A stretch of 64,000 bases of DNA from Vibrio coralliilyticus. Lineage in GTDB: Bacteria; Pseudomonadota; Gammaproteobacteria; Enterobacterales; Vibrionaceae. The stretch is from positions 620,001 to 684,000 of the forward strand of contig NZ_CP024628.1 of the NCBI RefSeq assembly GCF_024449095.1. The letters are read 5' to 3'. The notes under the pieces were generated by a model, which did not search any database, was not told the DNA's origin, and worked only from the letters and a program-made list of their open reading frames with translations. Below, one piece after another: positions 1 through 8,979 of this stretch (position 1 is its first letter; every line of letters starts with the position of its first letter). The position numbers and the translations under genes are program-made.

Positions 1-51
1 AGAGCCTACCCAGTGATGAGCCCTACGGGTGATAAAGCGATTGCGGCTTAG
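1..51 (+). CDS. 3' end of an upstream gene (partial; probably the 2-AEP transporter ATPase)
   Basis: Frame 1 is open from the window edge to a TAG at 49-51, giving 16 residues that end in DKAIAA. Ten bases separate it from the permease gene that follows, so the two are probably one operon. In Vibrio 2-AEP uptake loci the gene before the permease is usually the ATP-binding subunit. That identity rests only on context because no motif is visible in so short a fragment. Confidence 0.45.
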   Translation, partial: RAYPVMSPTGDKAIAA

Positions 52-61
52 GGATAGATTA

Positions 62-1789
62 ATGGAAAGTAACACAATGAATAGCCCGACGATGAATGCC
101 CTTAAAGCTCGGCCCGCTGGCCTGTTAAAACGAGTAAGCCGCGACAATGTCGTCTTATTTGGTTTACTTGCTTTTCTTTTCACACTATTGGTGCTTTTTA
201 TCGTCATGCCCTTGTGGGCAATGCTGGAAAAAAGCGTTCAAGGTGCGGAAGGGGAGTTTGTTGGTTTAGCCAATTTTGCTAATTATTTTTCCCAAGCAAG
301 TTTGTGGCAGTCTTTGGGTAATACGTTCACAGTCGGCATTCTGGTGACTGGCGTTGTCGGGATATTGGCATTTGGCTATGCCTATGCGTTGACACGCTCC
401 TGTATGCCATTTAAAGCCATGTTTCATGTGTTGGGGGCGGCGCCGATTCTTGCTCCGTCGTTATTACCTGCAATTAGTTTGATCTTCTTGTTTGGTAATC
501 AAGGTATTGCCAAAGAAATCCTCGGTGGGCACTCGGTTTATGGTTTGATTGGTATCTCTCTAGGCTTGATCTTCTGGACGTTTCCTCATGCGCTGATGAT
601 ATTAACCACCTCACTCAGAACGTCTGACGCGCGTCTTTATGAAGCCGCGCGGGCGCTTAAAACATCGCCACTGAAAACCTTTTTTGTGGTGACATTACCT
701 GCTGCCAAATATGGTTTGATAAGCACGCTTATCGTTGTATTTACTTTGGTGGTTTGCGATTTCGGTGTGCCGAAAGTCATTGGAGGGAGTTACAACGTCC
801 TTGCGACTGATATTTTTAAGCAAGTGGTAGGACAGCAGAACTTTTCGATGGGGGCGGTGACCAGCATCTTGTTGTTAATCCCTGCTTTATTAGCGTTTGT
901 TGCTGACCGTTGGGTACAGAAGAAGCAAAAGAGTTTGTTTGATACTCGCTCTGTGCCTTATCAGCCGGAGCCAAACACTCTGCGCGATGGCGCTTGTTTT
1001 GTTTATTGCTCAGTCATTTCATTAGCTGTGCTTGCCGTGCTTGGTATGGCGGTGTATGGATCATTAGTTACCTTCTGGCCATGGAATAAAGCATTGACGT
1101 TAAATAACTATAATTTTGCCGAGATGAGTACTTACGGATGGCAACCTTATTTTAACTCATTGTCTTTGGCTACATGGGCTGCGATTATTGGTACTGCACT
1201 GATTTTTGTCGGAGCTTACTGCATCGAAAAAGGTCGAGCGTTTGCACCTATTCGGCAGGCAATGCAAATGTTAAGTGTGGTACCTATGGCGGTTCCTGGT
1301 ATGGTGCTCGGCTTGGGTTACATCTTCTATTTTAATGACTCCAACAATCCTCTGAGTTTTCTTTACGGTACGATGGCATTTTTGGTGATTAATACGGTTG
1401 TGCATTACTACACGGTCGGGCATATGACTGCCTTGACGGCACTAAAGCAAATCCCTGCAGAGATTGAAGCCACGGCGGCCTCGGTGAAGCTGCCTCAGTA
1501 CAAATTGTTCTTCAAAGTGACTTTGCCAGTGTGTGTTCCTGCAACGTTAGATATCGCTACCTATCTGTTTATTAATGCATTAACGACCACTTCTGCGGTA
1601 GTATTCATTTATTCAACTGAAACCATTCCTGCTTCAGTATCTGTACTAAATATGGATGATGCTGGGCAAACAGGCGCAGCTGCTGCGATGGCAGTCATGA
1701 TTATGATTTCTGCTGCTGTGGCAAAATTGGTGCACATGACGTTAGGGAAATGGTTGGAAAATAGAACGCAAGCGTGGCGCAGAAGGTAA
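62..1789 (+). CDS. Fused two-domain ABC permease, putative 2-aminoethylphosphonate transporter
   Basis: Inner-membrane subunit expected to carry 2-aminoethylphosphonate, a natural C-P compound, into the cytoplasm. The roughly 575-residue protein is an internal duplication of the binding-protein-dependent permease fold. It has two sets of about six hydrophobic helices, each with an EAA loop (EAARALKTSPLKTF near residue 200, EIEATAASVKLPQYKLF near residue 470). This fused form matches the putative 2-AEP permease family found beside phnR. ATG at 62 is preferred over an upstream GTG at 29, which would overlap the preceding gene. ATG at 77, behind GGAAAG, is also possible. phnR follows after 9 bases. 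An iron- or thiamine-type fused permease cannot be excluded from sequence alone, but the PhnR neighbour argues for phosphonate. Confidence 0.8.
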   Translation: MESNTMNSPTMNALKARPAGLLKRVSRDNVVLFGLLAFLFTLLVLFIVMPLWAMLEKSVQGAEGEFVGLANFANYFSQASLWQSLGNTFTVGILVTGVVGILAFGYAYALTRSCMPFKAMFHVLGAAPILAPSLLPAISLIFLFGNQGIAKEILGGHSVYGLIGISLGLIFWTFPHALMILTTSLRTSDARLYEAARALKTSPLKTFFVVTLPAAKYGLISTLIVVFTLVVCDFGVPKVIGGSYNVLATDIFKQVVGQQNFSMGAVTSILLLIPALLAFVADRWVQKKQKSLFDTRSVPYQPEPNTLRDGACFVYCSVISLAVLAVLGMAVYGSLVTFWPWNKALTLNNYNFAEMSTYGWQPYFNSLSLATWAAIIGTALIFVGAYCIEKGRAFAPIRQAMQMLSVVPMAVPGMVLGLGYIFYFNDSNNPLSFLYGTMAFLVINTVVHYYTVGHMTALTALKQIPAEIEATAASVKLPQYKLFFKVTLPVCVPATLDIATYLFINALTTTSAVVFIYSTETIPASVSVLNMDDAGQTGAAAAMAVMIMISAAVAKLVHMTLGKWLENRTQAWRRR

Positions 1790-1798
1790 GGACAACGA

Positions 1799-2503
1799 GT
1801 GCAGTACGTAAAAATTAAAGATTCCATTGTTGAACAAATAGAATCAGGTCTTTTGTCACCTAGACAAAAATTACCCGCAGAGCGCAAGTTAGCAGAATCC
1901 TTTGATACAACCCGTGTGACTTTACGCGAGGCGCTGTCACTACTGGAATCAGAAGGTCGTATTTACCGAGAAGATCGTCGAGGTTGGTTTATATCTCCAG
2001 AGCCACTTAGATACGATCCGACGCAAACACTGAACTTTACTAATATGGCCTTATCACAGAAGCGAACACCTCTGACGGAGCTGGTTGCCGCCAAAGGCAT
2101 TTTGGCTAATAAGCAGGCAGCGAGTTTACTTGGGCTTCAGCCTTTTTCCGATGTATACAAGGTAGATAGAGTGCGTTACTTAGAAGGTCGCCCAGTCGTG
2201 TTTGTGACTAACTACATTCGCCCTGAATGTTTTCCGAACCTACTCGATTTTGACTTGTCTCAGTCACTCACGGATATTTATCGTGATCACTTTGGCATGG
2301 TGTATCAAAAGATCAGATACCGAATCAGTACCAGCAGTTTGCTTGGCGATACCGCACAAGCATTGAGAGCGACCTCAGGTACGCCTGCAATGGTGGTTGA
2401 GCGTATTAACTATAACCAGCATGGAGAGCTTATTGATTGTGACATTGAATACTGGCGTCATGATGCTATCAGTATTGAATCCCTTGCTGAGCTAAACCGT
2501 TAA
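1799..2503 (+). CDS. phnR: GntR-family phosphonate utilisation regulator PhnR
   Basis: Cytoplasmic regulator of the 2-AEP locus. Residues 1-70 form a GntR winged helix-turn-helix (SPRQKLPAERKLAESF, then TTRVTLREALSLLESEGRIY). Residues 80-234 are a UTRA ligand-binding domain of the HutC/FarR subgroup. The length of 234 residues is right for PhnR. It begins with GTG at 1799, preceded by TAAGGA with 7-base spacing. It lies 9 bases after the permease, so it is co-transcribed with the transporter it probably controls. A clean intrinsic terminator at 2524 ends the operon. Confidence 0.88.
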   Translation: MQYVKIKDSIVEQIESGLLSPRQKLPAERKLAESFDTTRVTLREALSLLESEGRIYREDRRGWFISPEPLRYDPTQTLNFTNMALSQKRTPLTELVAAKGILANKQAASLLGLQPFSDVYKVDRVRYLEGRPVVFVTNYIRPECFPNLLDFDLSQSLTDIYRDHFGMVYQKIRYRISTSSLLGDTAQALRATSGTPAMVVERINYNQHGELIDCDIEYWRHDAISIESLAELNR

Positions 2504-2523
2504 CCTGCTCTTTACTATGGATG

Positions 2524-2547
2524 GGCTTCCGACAGGAAGCCTTTTTT
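2524..2547 (+). terminator. Intrinsic terminator after phnR
   Basis: GGCTTCC, loop GACA, GGAAGCC, then six T. It ends the phosphonate operon and lies upstream of the EamA start at 2562. This shows that the in-frame ATG at 2517 is not the start of the next gene. Confidence 0.9.
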
Positions 2548-2561
2548 CACAAGGATTTTCT

Positions 2562-3464
2562 ATGTCACTTTGGGCCATCACACTGGTCGTGATCTCCGCT
2601 TTCCTTCACGCTGGTTGGAATCTGCTTAGTAAAAGCAACAAGGCTTCAGGGCCCGCATTTTTTCTCGCCAGTAGTTCAGCCGCCGCAATACTACTGACTC
2701 CTTATGTGATTTGGTATCTTAACCAAGTTGATATGACTTTCTTTCCGACGACGTTTTGGCTAATCCTGATTGTCAGCGGTATTGCGCAGATGATTTATCT
2801 GCTGGGACTTGGTTTTGCTTACAAGCAGGCGGATATCGGCGTGATTTATCCTATCGCACGAGCACTGCCTGTTTTGATGGTTGGATTAGTAACCGTTGTA
2901 TTGGGCTATGAGCTGAGCATCAACAGCTGGATTGGCTTTACGTTGATCACTCTTGGCTGTTTATTTGTGCCTTTAGAGTCATTTAGTCAGTTCAATATTA
3001 GAGATTATCTCAACGTGGGGGTTCTATGGGCATTGATTGCCGCTTTTGGAACCACAGGTTATTCCATTCTTGATAAAGAAGCCTTGCTGCTTTTAGCCAG
3101 TACATTTCAAAACGTGGTTAGTGACAGAAGTTCTGCTATTTTCTATCTTGGTATACAGTTTTGGTCTATTGCGCTTTGCATCACCCTCTATTTGCTTATT
3201 GCACGAAAGGGTGACGATTTTAAACAGGCCTGGGCGATTAAAAAGCCTTCAGCATTAGCTGGCACAATGATGTCAACAACTTATGGGTTAGTGCTATATG
3301 CCATGACAATGACAGAAAACGTCAGTTATGTTGTTGCCTTGCGTCAACTGAGTATTGTGTTCGGTATGGTTTTTGGGATCATTTGGCTATCAGAAAAATT
3401 CTTAATGACCCGACTGATAGGAACAATATTGATTTTAGTTGGATTGGTTTTGACGGTAGCCTAA
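2562..3464 (+). CDS. EamA-type (DMT) transporter
   Basis: Inner-membrane carrier of the drug/metabolite transporter superfamily, with about ten hydrophobic helices in two EamA repeats (roughly residues 5-135 and 150-295). ATG at 2562 (MSLWAITLVV) follows AAGGATTTTCT. An ATG 45 bases upstream lies in front of the phnR terminator and was rejected. The 300-residue length is typical. The substrate is unknown; proximity to the phosphonate genes is weak evidence because a terminator separates them. Confidence 0.82.
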   Translation: MSLWAITLVVISAFLHAGWNLLSKSNKASGPAFFLASSSAAAILLTPYVIWYLNQVDMTFFPTTFWLILIVSGIAQMIYLLGLGFAYKQADIGVIYPIARALPVLMVGLVTVVLGYELSINSWIGFTLITLGCLFVPLESFSQFNIRDYLNVGVLWALIAAFGTTGYSILDKEALLLLASTFQNVVSDRSSAIFYLGIQFWSIALCITLYLLIARKGDDFKQAWAIKKPSALAGTMMSTTYGLVLYAMTMTENVSYVVALRQLSIVFGMVFGIIWLSEKFLMTRLIGTILILVGLVLTVA

Positions 3465-3543
3465 TTGCGCTAATCAACATGCTTTGTATTATTCTCTTTA
3501 CGACGAAAATCGATGAGAGCTAAACCTCTAGCCTGCAGCGAGT

Positions 3544-3577
3544 AAAAGCCCCAATGATTTCCTCGCTGGGGCTTTTT
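3544..3577. terminator. Bidirectional terminator between convergent genes
   Basis: AAAAGCCCC and GGGGCTTTT pair around a 15-base loop, with T-rich sequence on both strands. It serves the EamA gene on the plus strand and the peptide transporter on the minus strand. Confidence 0.85.
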
Positions 3578-3595
3578 ATATGTATTTCTGGATTA

Positions 3596-5071
3596 TTAGC
3601 TTTCCACTTCCACCATTGTGGGTTGCTCGTCAGCATGCGCCGCATCGAGCATCTTGCGAATAATGAATGAAGAGACTAGTGCGATGACGACCATTAAGAC
3701 AGCTAATACAGTCAGCAGTTGGAAGTAATCACCGTAAACCGTTTGAACAATCTCTTGGGTCAGTTCTTGGCCTTTTTCGAGCGCTATAGAAGTAGAGAAA
3801 ACCGCACCAACAATTCCACTCAGTGCCATTGCGACGGAAAACAAAGACACCGAGAAGCCTTCAATATGTTTAGGAGCCACCGATAGAATAAAGGCAACGA
3901 CTAAGCTACCGACGATGACTTCTGCAAACGCTTGGAAGAAGTGAATTGCCAGGAAGATTTCAGGGCGGATCACTACGTCTTCACCGATATTCATTACCGC
4001 CATCGTTAAGATACCAAAGGCAATAGCAGTGAAGATAAAGGCAAAACCAATCTTTGTCGCGGTAGAGAAGTTAATCCCTTTTTTCTCGAGTGAAGAGAAT
4101 GCCATGGCAATCACCGGGCCTGCGACGATACACCAAAGCGGGTTCATTGCCATTGAGGCTTCAGGGGCAATAGGGATGATATTGAACAAATCACCACGCA
4201 TCGTATTGATGGTGACCATCGTCATCGATGTCATCATCTGGCCATAGTAAACAAAGAAACAGGTTGTCAGCACTGTCATGATCAGAATCGTGCCCATTTT
4301 CAGTGCGTCCGACTTGCCAGACTTAATCATGAGAGTAATGAAGTACAGAATCGCGGCTGCGCCAATGGCGTAAACGATGTTTTTACCGATAGCCATGTTC
4401 GAGAACATGAAAAACACCAAGCCAACCATCGAGGCAGATAACGCAAAGAAAGAGAGCCAATTTTTTATGCTGACAGGGGTCTGGTCAATATCGGCACCCA
4501 CGCCAACTAATTGTTTGTTGAAGATAACTAAGATGATAAAAGCAAAGCCAGCCATTACTGCTGAGAGCATAAAGCTACCGTGGAAACCTATCGCTAACAC
4601 AAACATAGGGAATAGATATTGACCGAGCAGAGCGCCTACATTGTTAACAGAATAGTTGACTGGGTAGCCGTTTTCGAAGTCTTCTTCTGTTGAAAAAGTG
4701 CGCTTGTAAAGACTGGGATAAGAAGGAGACATCAACCCACGGGCATAGCTAGCCAAGGCAATACCGATTAAGCTCATCGGAACATTCGTGGTGGAAGCAC
4801 CTAAAACGAGTAAGGTGTATCCTATTGCGAATGTACCGTAAGCAATGGTCAACGAACGATAGGCGCCGAGGAATTTATCCGCTATGAACCCACCCGCAAT
4901 GGCGAAAAGTGGGCCAATAGAAGAGAAAGCCCCGACAACCATCATGGTGTCGGCTTCACTGTACCCTAGATCTTCTAAGAAGAATCGGGTCAAGATAACC
5001 ATCACACCGTAGAATGATAAGCCAAACATTGCTTGGCAGAACATCATTGATTTATTGAGTTTGTTCCACAT
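3596..5071 (-). CDS. POT-type (MFS) peptide transporter
   Basis: Inner-membrane proton-coupled carrier, probably for di- and tripeptides. The 491-residue protein has 12 or more hydrophobic helices. Its N-terminal half resembles the proton-dependent oligopeptide transporter family: a short N-terminus, FYGVMVILTRFFLEDLG, the MFS loop GGFIADKFLGAYRS and SLYKRTF with GYPVNYSVNNVGALLG. It is divergent from the M14 peptidase at 5351 across a 279-base shared control region, which fits joint use in peptide catabolism. The acidic C-terminal tail (HADEQPTMVEVES) is cytoplasmic. Family assignment is good; substrate is inferred. Confidence 0.78.
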   Translation of the reverse strand: MWNKLNKSMMFCQAMFGLSFYGVMVILTRFFLEDLGYSEADTMMVVGAFSSIGPLFAIAGGFIADKFLGAYRSLTIAYGTFAIGYTLLVLGASTTNVPMSLIGIALASYARGLMSPSYPSLYKRTFSTEEDFENGYPVNYSVNNVGALLGQYLFPMFVLAIGFHGSFMLSAVMAGFAFIILVIFNKQLVGVGADIDQTPVSIKNWLSFFALSASMVGLVFFMFSNMAIGKNIVYAIGAAAILYFITLMIKSGKSDALKMGTILIMTVLTTCFFVYYGQMMTSMTMVTINTMRGDLFNIIPIAPEASMAMNPLWCIVAGPVIAMAFSSLEKKGINFSTATKIGFAFIFTAIAFGILTMAVMNIGEDVVIRPEIFLAIHFFQAFAEVIVGSLVVAFILSVAPKHIEGFSVSLFSVAMALSGIVGAVFSTSIALEKGQELTQEIVQTVYGDYFQLLTVLAVLMVVIALVSSFIIRKMLDAAHADEQPTMVEVES

Positions 5072-5350
5072 AATAGTCTCGCATAATTGTGTGATATAGA
5101 ATTAATGTCTGATAATTATATCATTTTTGGTTTGTTATAAATTGAAACAATTATCGCAGAAAACATAATCCATGCACGATTTTTTCTAAATTTCGCATAA
5201 CTTTTTATAATGAAATTGATCTAAAACGTTTGCGCTGGATAAGCACGATTTGCAAGCCTTTTGTCAGGAGTCTGCAATTTCATTTTTGCGTACTAACCTT
5301 TGTGTTAGCCTGTTTATAAAGTTGTTTTTATTGATAAGGAAAGTAACTCA

Positions 5351-6475
5351 ATGAAGATCTTCAGCAATTTCGAAAGTGGTAGTATTGAAGTCGTCAACGC
5401 GGATAATAAAGACGCAATTCAGCTTAAGATTCCTAATGATAATCAGTCTGAGTTTTATCAGTGGTTCCATTTTCGTTTGGAAACCGAAGCAGAGCAGTCA
5501 CACTCGATTCAGATTGTTGACCTGAAAAACTCCGCTTATCCAGAAGGTTGGAAAGACTATGATGTTGTTGCGTCGTATGACCGAGAAGAGTGGTTTCGTA
5601 TTCCAGCAGAATTTGATGGTGATACGCTGAGCTTTACGCTGATTCCGGAGCACGGATCTGTCTATTTTGCCTACTTTGCACCTTATAGCTACGATCGCCA
5701 TCAAGATTTACTGCATGCTGCCCAAAGTGCCCATCACTGCAACTTAGAAACATTAGGTCATACTCTTGATGGTAATGATATGAGTTTGCTGACTTTTGGT
5801 GAGCCTAGTGATGGTAAGAAAAAGATATGGGTGATTGCGAGACAGCACCCGGGTGAAACCATGGCTGAATGGTTTATGGAGGGTATGATCCAACGCCTTA
5901 TTGATGACGAAGATACGGCAGCGCGTGCTTTGCTGGAAAAAGCGGTGCTGTACGTTGTGCCAAATATGAACCCTGATGGTAGTATTCGCGGGCATTTACG
6001 CTGCAATGCGGTGGGTGTAAACCTGAATCGTGAATGGCAATCTCCAAGTATGGAGAAGAGCCCTGAAGTCCTTCTTGTAAGAGATAAGATGCTTGAAATT
6101 GGCGTGGATATGTTCCTTGATATACACGGTGATGAAGCTATTCCTTACAACTTTGTTGCTGGTTCAGAGGGCATCCCTTCTTATGACGAGCGACTGGCTT
6201 CACTGGAAGTTGCATTTAAACAGGCGCTACACACAGTGACACCTGAGTTCCAAGATGAGTTTGGTTATGACAAAGATGAACCAGGCAAGGCTAATCTAAC
6301 AGTCGGCTCTAACTGGGTAGCGGAGCAATTTAAGTGCTTGTCTTACACTGTTGAAATGCCGTTTAAGGACAACAATGATTATCCAGATCCACTTTATGGC
6401 TGGTCGCCGGAAAGAAGTGTGAAATTCGGTGAGGACACCTTGTCCGCTATTCTGGCGGTGTCAGATAAAATATAA
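5351..6475 (+). CDS. Cytosolic M14-family zinc metallocarboxypeptidase
   Basis: Zinc peptidase of the bacterial cytosolic-carboxypeptidase type (M14 with an N-terminal beta-sandwich domain). Residues 1-115 are the accessory domain and residues 120-374 the peptidase fold. Zinc ligands are H166 and E169 in RQHPGET and H259 in DIHGDE; the catalytic glutamate is E335 in TVEMPFK. NPDG at 207-210 and VNLNREW at 223-229 are substrate-side motifs. There is no signal peptide. Start is ATG at 5351 after AAGGAAAG. Relatives cleave C-terminal residues from peptides; the true substrate is unknown. Divergent orientation to a peptide transporter supports a role in peptide use. Confidence 0.85.
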   Translation: MKIFSNFESGSIEVVNADNKDAIQLKIPNDNQSEFYQWFHFRLETEAEQSHSIQIVDLKNSAYPEGWKDYDVVASYDREEWFRIPAEFDGDTLSFTLIPEHGSVYFAYFAPYSYDRHQDLLHAAQSAHHCNLETLGHTLDGNDMSLLTFGEPSDGKKKIWVIARQHPGETMAEWFMEGMIQRLIDDEDTAARALLEKAVLYVVPNMNPDGSIRGHLRCNAVGVNLNREWQSPSMEKSPEVLLVRDKMLEIGVDMFLDIHGDEAIPYNFVAGSEGIPSYDERLASLEVAFKQALHTVTPEFQDEFGYDKDEPGKANLTVGSNWVAEQFKCLSYTVEMPFKDNNDYPDPLYGWSPERSVKFGEDTLSAILAVSDKI

Positions 6476-6497
6476 CCAGAGTGAGCTCAAGTACAAG

Positions 6498-6523
6498 AAG
6501 CGCAGAATAGTCTGCGCTTTTTT
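6498..6523 (+). terminator. Intrinsic terminator after the M14 peptidase gene
   Basis: AAGCGCAGA, loop ATAG, TCTGCGCTT, then a T run. The stem is a perfect 9 bp. Confidence 0.9.
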
Positions 6524-6625
6524 CATTGCGTTAGTTATGTTGACGCTAAGCGTCAGATATCCTCGCTATGTACATCAAACGGATCCGATTACATTTTGAA
6601 TATCGAAAACAACAGGTATTCAATC

Positions 6626-8029
6626 ATGTCACAACATCCCTCATTTTGGTTTAAGCAAGCTTTGGAGCGAGAACAGCCGCTGAATACCACTACCTTAATG
6701 GATGATATTCAAGTGGATGTTGCTATTGTTGGTGGTGGTTATACAGGCCTTTGGACGGCCATCATCCTTAAAGAGCAGCAGCCTAAATTATCTATTGCAG
6801 TGATTGATAAAGGTCTGTGCGGTAGTGGAGCTTCAGGCGCGAATGGTGGCTGTATGTTGACTTGGTCAACGAAATTCCCAACGATGAAGCGGTTGTTTGG
6901 GGAGGATGAAGCTAAAAGGTTAGTCAAAGAATCCGAAGCAGCGATATATGAGATTGAAGCGTTTTGCCATCAACATCATATTGATGCCGAGCTTCGTCGT
7001 CATGGTGCTTACTACACGGCAACCAATACTGCTCAAAAAGACTCGATGAGTCCCATAGTGGAAGAGTTGAGCCGATTAAATATCAATAGCTGGCAGTCAT
7101 GTTGTCCTGAAGATATTGCGAGATTAGCGGGCTCACATCGACACTTGGAAGGCTTCTATTCACCTGCTGCTGGCAGTGTGCAACCAGCTTTATTGGTAAG
7201 GGGGCTAAGGCGAGTCGCGATAGAAATGGGGGTCCAAGTCTTTGAAAATACACCCATGAAAGTACTTAATTTTGGTCATCCAGCCCTGATAGAGACGCCT
7301 AATGGGACTATCACAGCAGATAAAGTGGTATTAGGGCTTAATGCTTGGATGGTTAAGCACTTTAAACAGTTGAAACGCAGTATTGTCGTGGTTTCCTCTG
7401 ACATGGTCATTACGGACCCTATCGAATCGCAACTTAATGAATGTGGAATTGACAGAGGGGCTGCGGTGGTCGATTCACGTATTTTCGTCCATTACTATCG
7501 TGATACCCAAGAAGGGAGGTTGATGCTAGGCAAGGGGGGGAATCGTTTTTCTTATGCCAATCAAGTGGATAAGATGTTCAATCAACCAACTCGATATTTG
7601 CCTTTATTGGCACGATCATTCGCTCGGTTATTTCCTCAGTTCAAAGGGGTTAAGTTCGCGTATAACTGGACGGGGGGATCTGATCGGTCTGTGACAGGTT
7701 TACCTTTCTTTGGTCGATTAGAAGGTCAAGCAAACATCTTCTACGGTTTTGGCTATTCCGGTAACGGTGTTGCTCAAACTCGGATAGGAGGAAAAATTTT
7801 ATCTTCGCTTGTACTTGGAGAAAACAATGATTGGACACGAAGTGGTTTAGCGCAAGGACCACTTGGTCTGTTCCCTTCGGAACCTATTCGTTGGATAGGT
7901 GCAATGTTAGTCAGAAATGCAGTGAGACGAAAAGAAGAAGCGGAAGATAACGAGCAATCACCAATTTTTTGGGATAAATGGCTATCAAAGCTTGCTGGTG
8001 CCGCCGGTAAAGCAGACAAGGTGAAGTAA
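6626..8029 (+). CDS. FAD-dependent amine/amino-acid oxidoreductase (DAO family)
   Basis: Flavoprotein of the D-amino-acid-oxidase/glycine-oxidase fold, closest in feel to gamma-glutamylputrescine oxidase (PuuB/OrdL). The N-terminal FAD-binding motif is DVAIVGGGYTGLWTA near residues 32-46. The C-terminal flavin motif includes FYGFGYSGNGVA near residues 371-382. The length of 467 residues is usual. ATG at 6626 (MSQHPSFWF) is preferred to an in-frame TTG at 6596. The LysR gene follows after 56 bases on the same strand. The substrate cannot be read from the sequence. Confidence 0.8.
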   Translation: MSQHPSFWFKQALEREQPLNTTTLMDDIQVDVAIVGGGYTGLWTAIILKEQQPKLSIAVIDKGLCGSGASGANGGCMLTWSTKFPTMKRLFGEDEAKRLVKESEAAIYEIEAFCHQHHIDAELRRHGAYYTATNTAQKDSMSPIVEELSRLNINSWQSCCPEDIARLAGSHRHLEGFYSPAAGSVQPALLVRGLRRVAIEMGVQVFENTPMKVLNFGHPALIETPNGTITADKVVLGLNAWMVKHFKQLKRSIVVVSSDMVITDPIESQLNECGIDRGAAVVDSRIFVHYYRDTQEGRLMLGKGGNRFSYANQVDKMFNQPTRYLPLLARSFARLFPQFKGVKFAYNWTGGSDRSVTGLPFFGRLEGQANIFYGFGYSGNGVAQTRIGGKILSSLVLGENNDWTRSGLAQGPLGLFPSEPIRWIGAMLVRNAVRRKEEAEDNEQSPIFWDKWLSKLAGAAGKADKVK

Positions 8030-8085
8030 TATCTCTGTCACACAGAATTGCCATGCTTGTCGCTTTAACATTAACTTGCCAATCT

Positions 8086-8979
8086 ATGCGTTTTATACCT
8101 CCTCTTAATGCTTTAAAAGCTTTTGAATCCGCTGCCCGATTACAAAGTTTGACCAAGGCGGCGGATGAACTCAATGTCACTCGTGCCGCAGTGAGTCAAC
8201 ACGTTAAACAGCTTGAAAGCTATCTAGAGGCTACTTTATTTGAACGTAGAGGGTCGAAGCTCCAACTAACTGAAGACGCGCAGTACTACTTACCTTTGCT
8301 GACTCAAATGTTTGAGTCACTCTCTGTTGGAACAGAGCAGCTGTTTCAACGGAAAAAGCGTCACAGGTTGAACTTGAGTATTGCGCAAAGTTTTTGCTTT
8401 CAGTGGTTAATCCCCCGCCTTGAAGACTTTCGCCGTGACCACCCGAATATCGAGCTAAAGATATCTACTTCGTCAAATGCTTATCCCAATGGCAGTAAAG
8501 TTGCGGATATTGAAATCATTAATGGCCCGAAGCCCATGGGTGAGGGAGATGTCGTTGCTTTAACAGAAGAAAACTGGGTACTGGTTGCAGCACCAAGATT
8601 GGTGGTATCCAACTCCATACAGACACTAGATGAGCTAGCGAATAGTGAGAAAATAGCCACTACGGGTTATCAGGAAAACTGGCAGTACTGGTTCGATTAT
8701 CATCATTTCACAGGTCGTATTGTGGAGCCTGCAATACAATTTGATCATTCGCTTCTCTCAATTGAAGCGGCAGTATCAGGGCTAGGTATTTTGCTGGTCA
8801 AAGAGCTACTAGTAGAGGAGCATCTTATTCAGGGCAGTTTAGTGAGAATCAGTGATAAAATAGTGCCCAGTCGAGATGGGCACTATTTACTTCAACACGA
8901 CCCGAGTAATCCGCTTGCTACCCAATTTTCCAATTGGATAACAAGTAGCTTGGATTATTCACAGGGTGGAGCCATGTGA
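8086..8979 (+). CDS. LysR-family regulator, GcvA-like
   Basis: DNA-binding regulator. Residues 1-60 are the LysR winged helix (MRFIPPLNALKAFESAAR, ADELNVTRAAVSQHVKQLE) and residues 90-297 the substrate-binding domain. The MRFIPPLNALKAFE opening is typical of the GcvA subgroup and supports ATG at 8086 over one at 8053. Its last 25 bases overlap the convergent serine dehydratase gene. It probably controls the upstream oxidase, the serine dehydratase, or both; this is inference from position. Confidence 0.82.
   Translation: MRFIPPLNALKAFESAARLQSLTKAADELNVTRAAVSQHVKQLESYLEATLFERRGSKLQLTEDAQYYLPLLTQMFESLSVGTEQLFQRKKRHRLNLSIAQSFCFQWLIPRLEDFRRDHPNIELKISTSSNAYPNGSKVADIEIINGPKPMGEGDVVALTEENWVLVAAPRLVVSNSIQTLDELANSEKIATTGYQENWQYWFDYHHFTGRIVEPAIQFDHSLLSIEAAVSGLGILLVKELLVEEHLIQGSLVRISDKIVPSRDGHYLLQHDPSNPLATQFSNWITSSLDYSQGGAM

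Noticed and set aside
2517..2561. Upstream ATG for the EamA gene
   Set aside because: It places the start in front of the phnR terminator; ATG at 2562 has a proper ribosome site and the family N-terminus.
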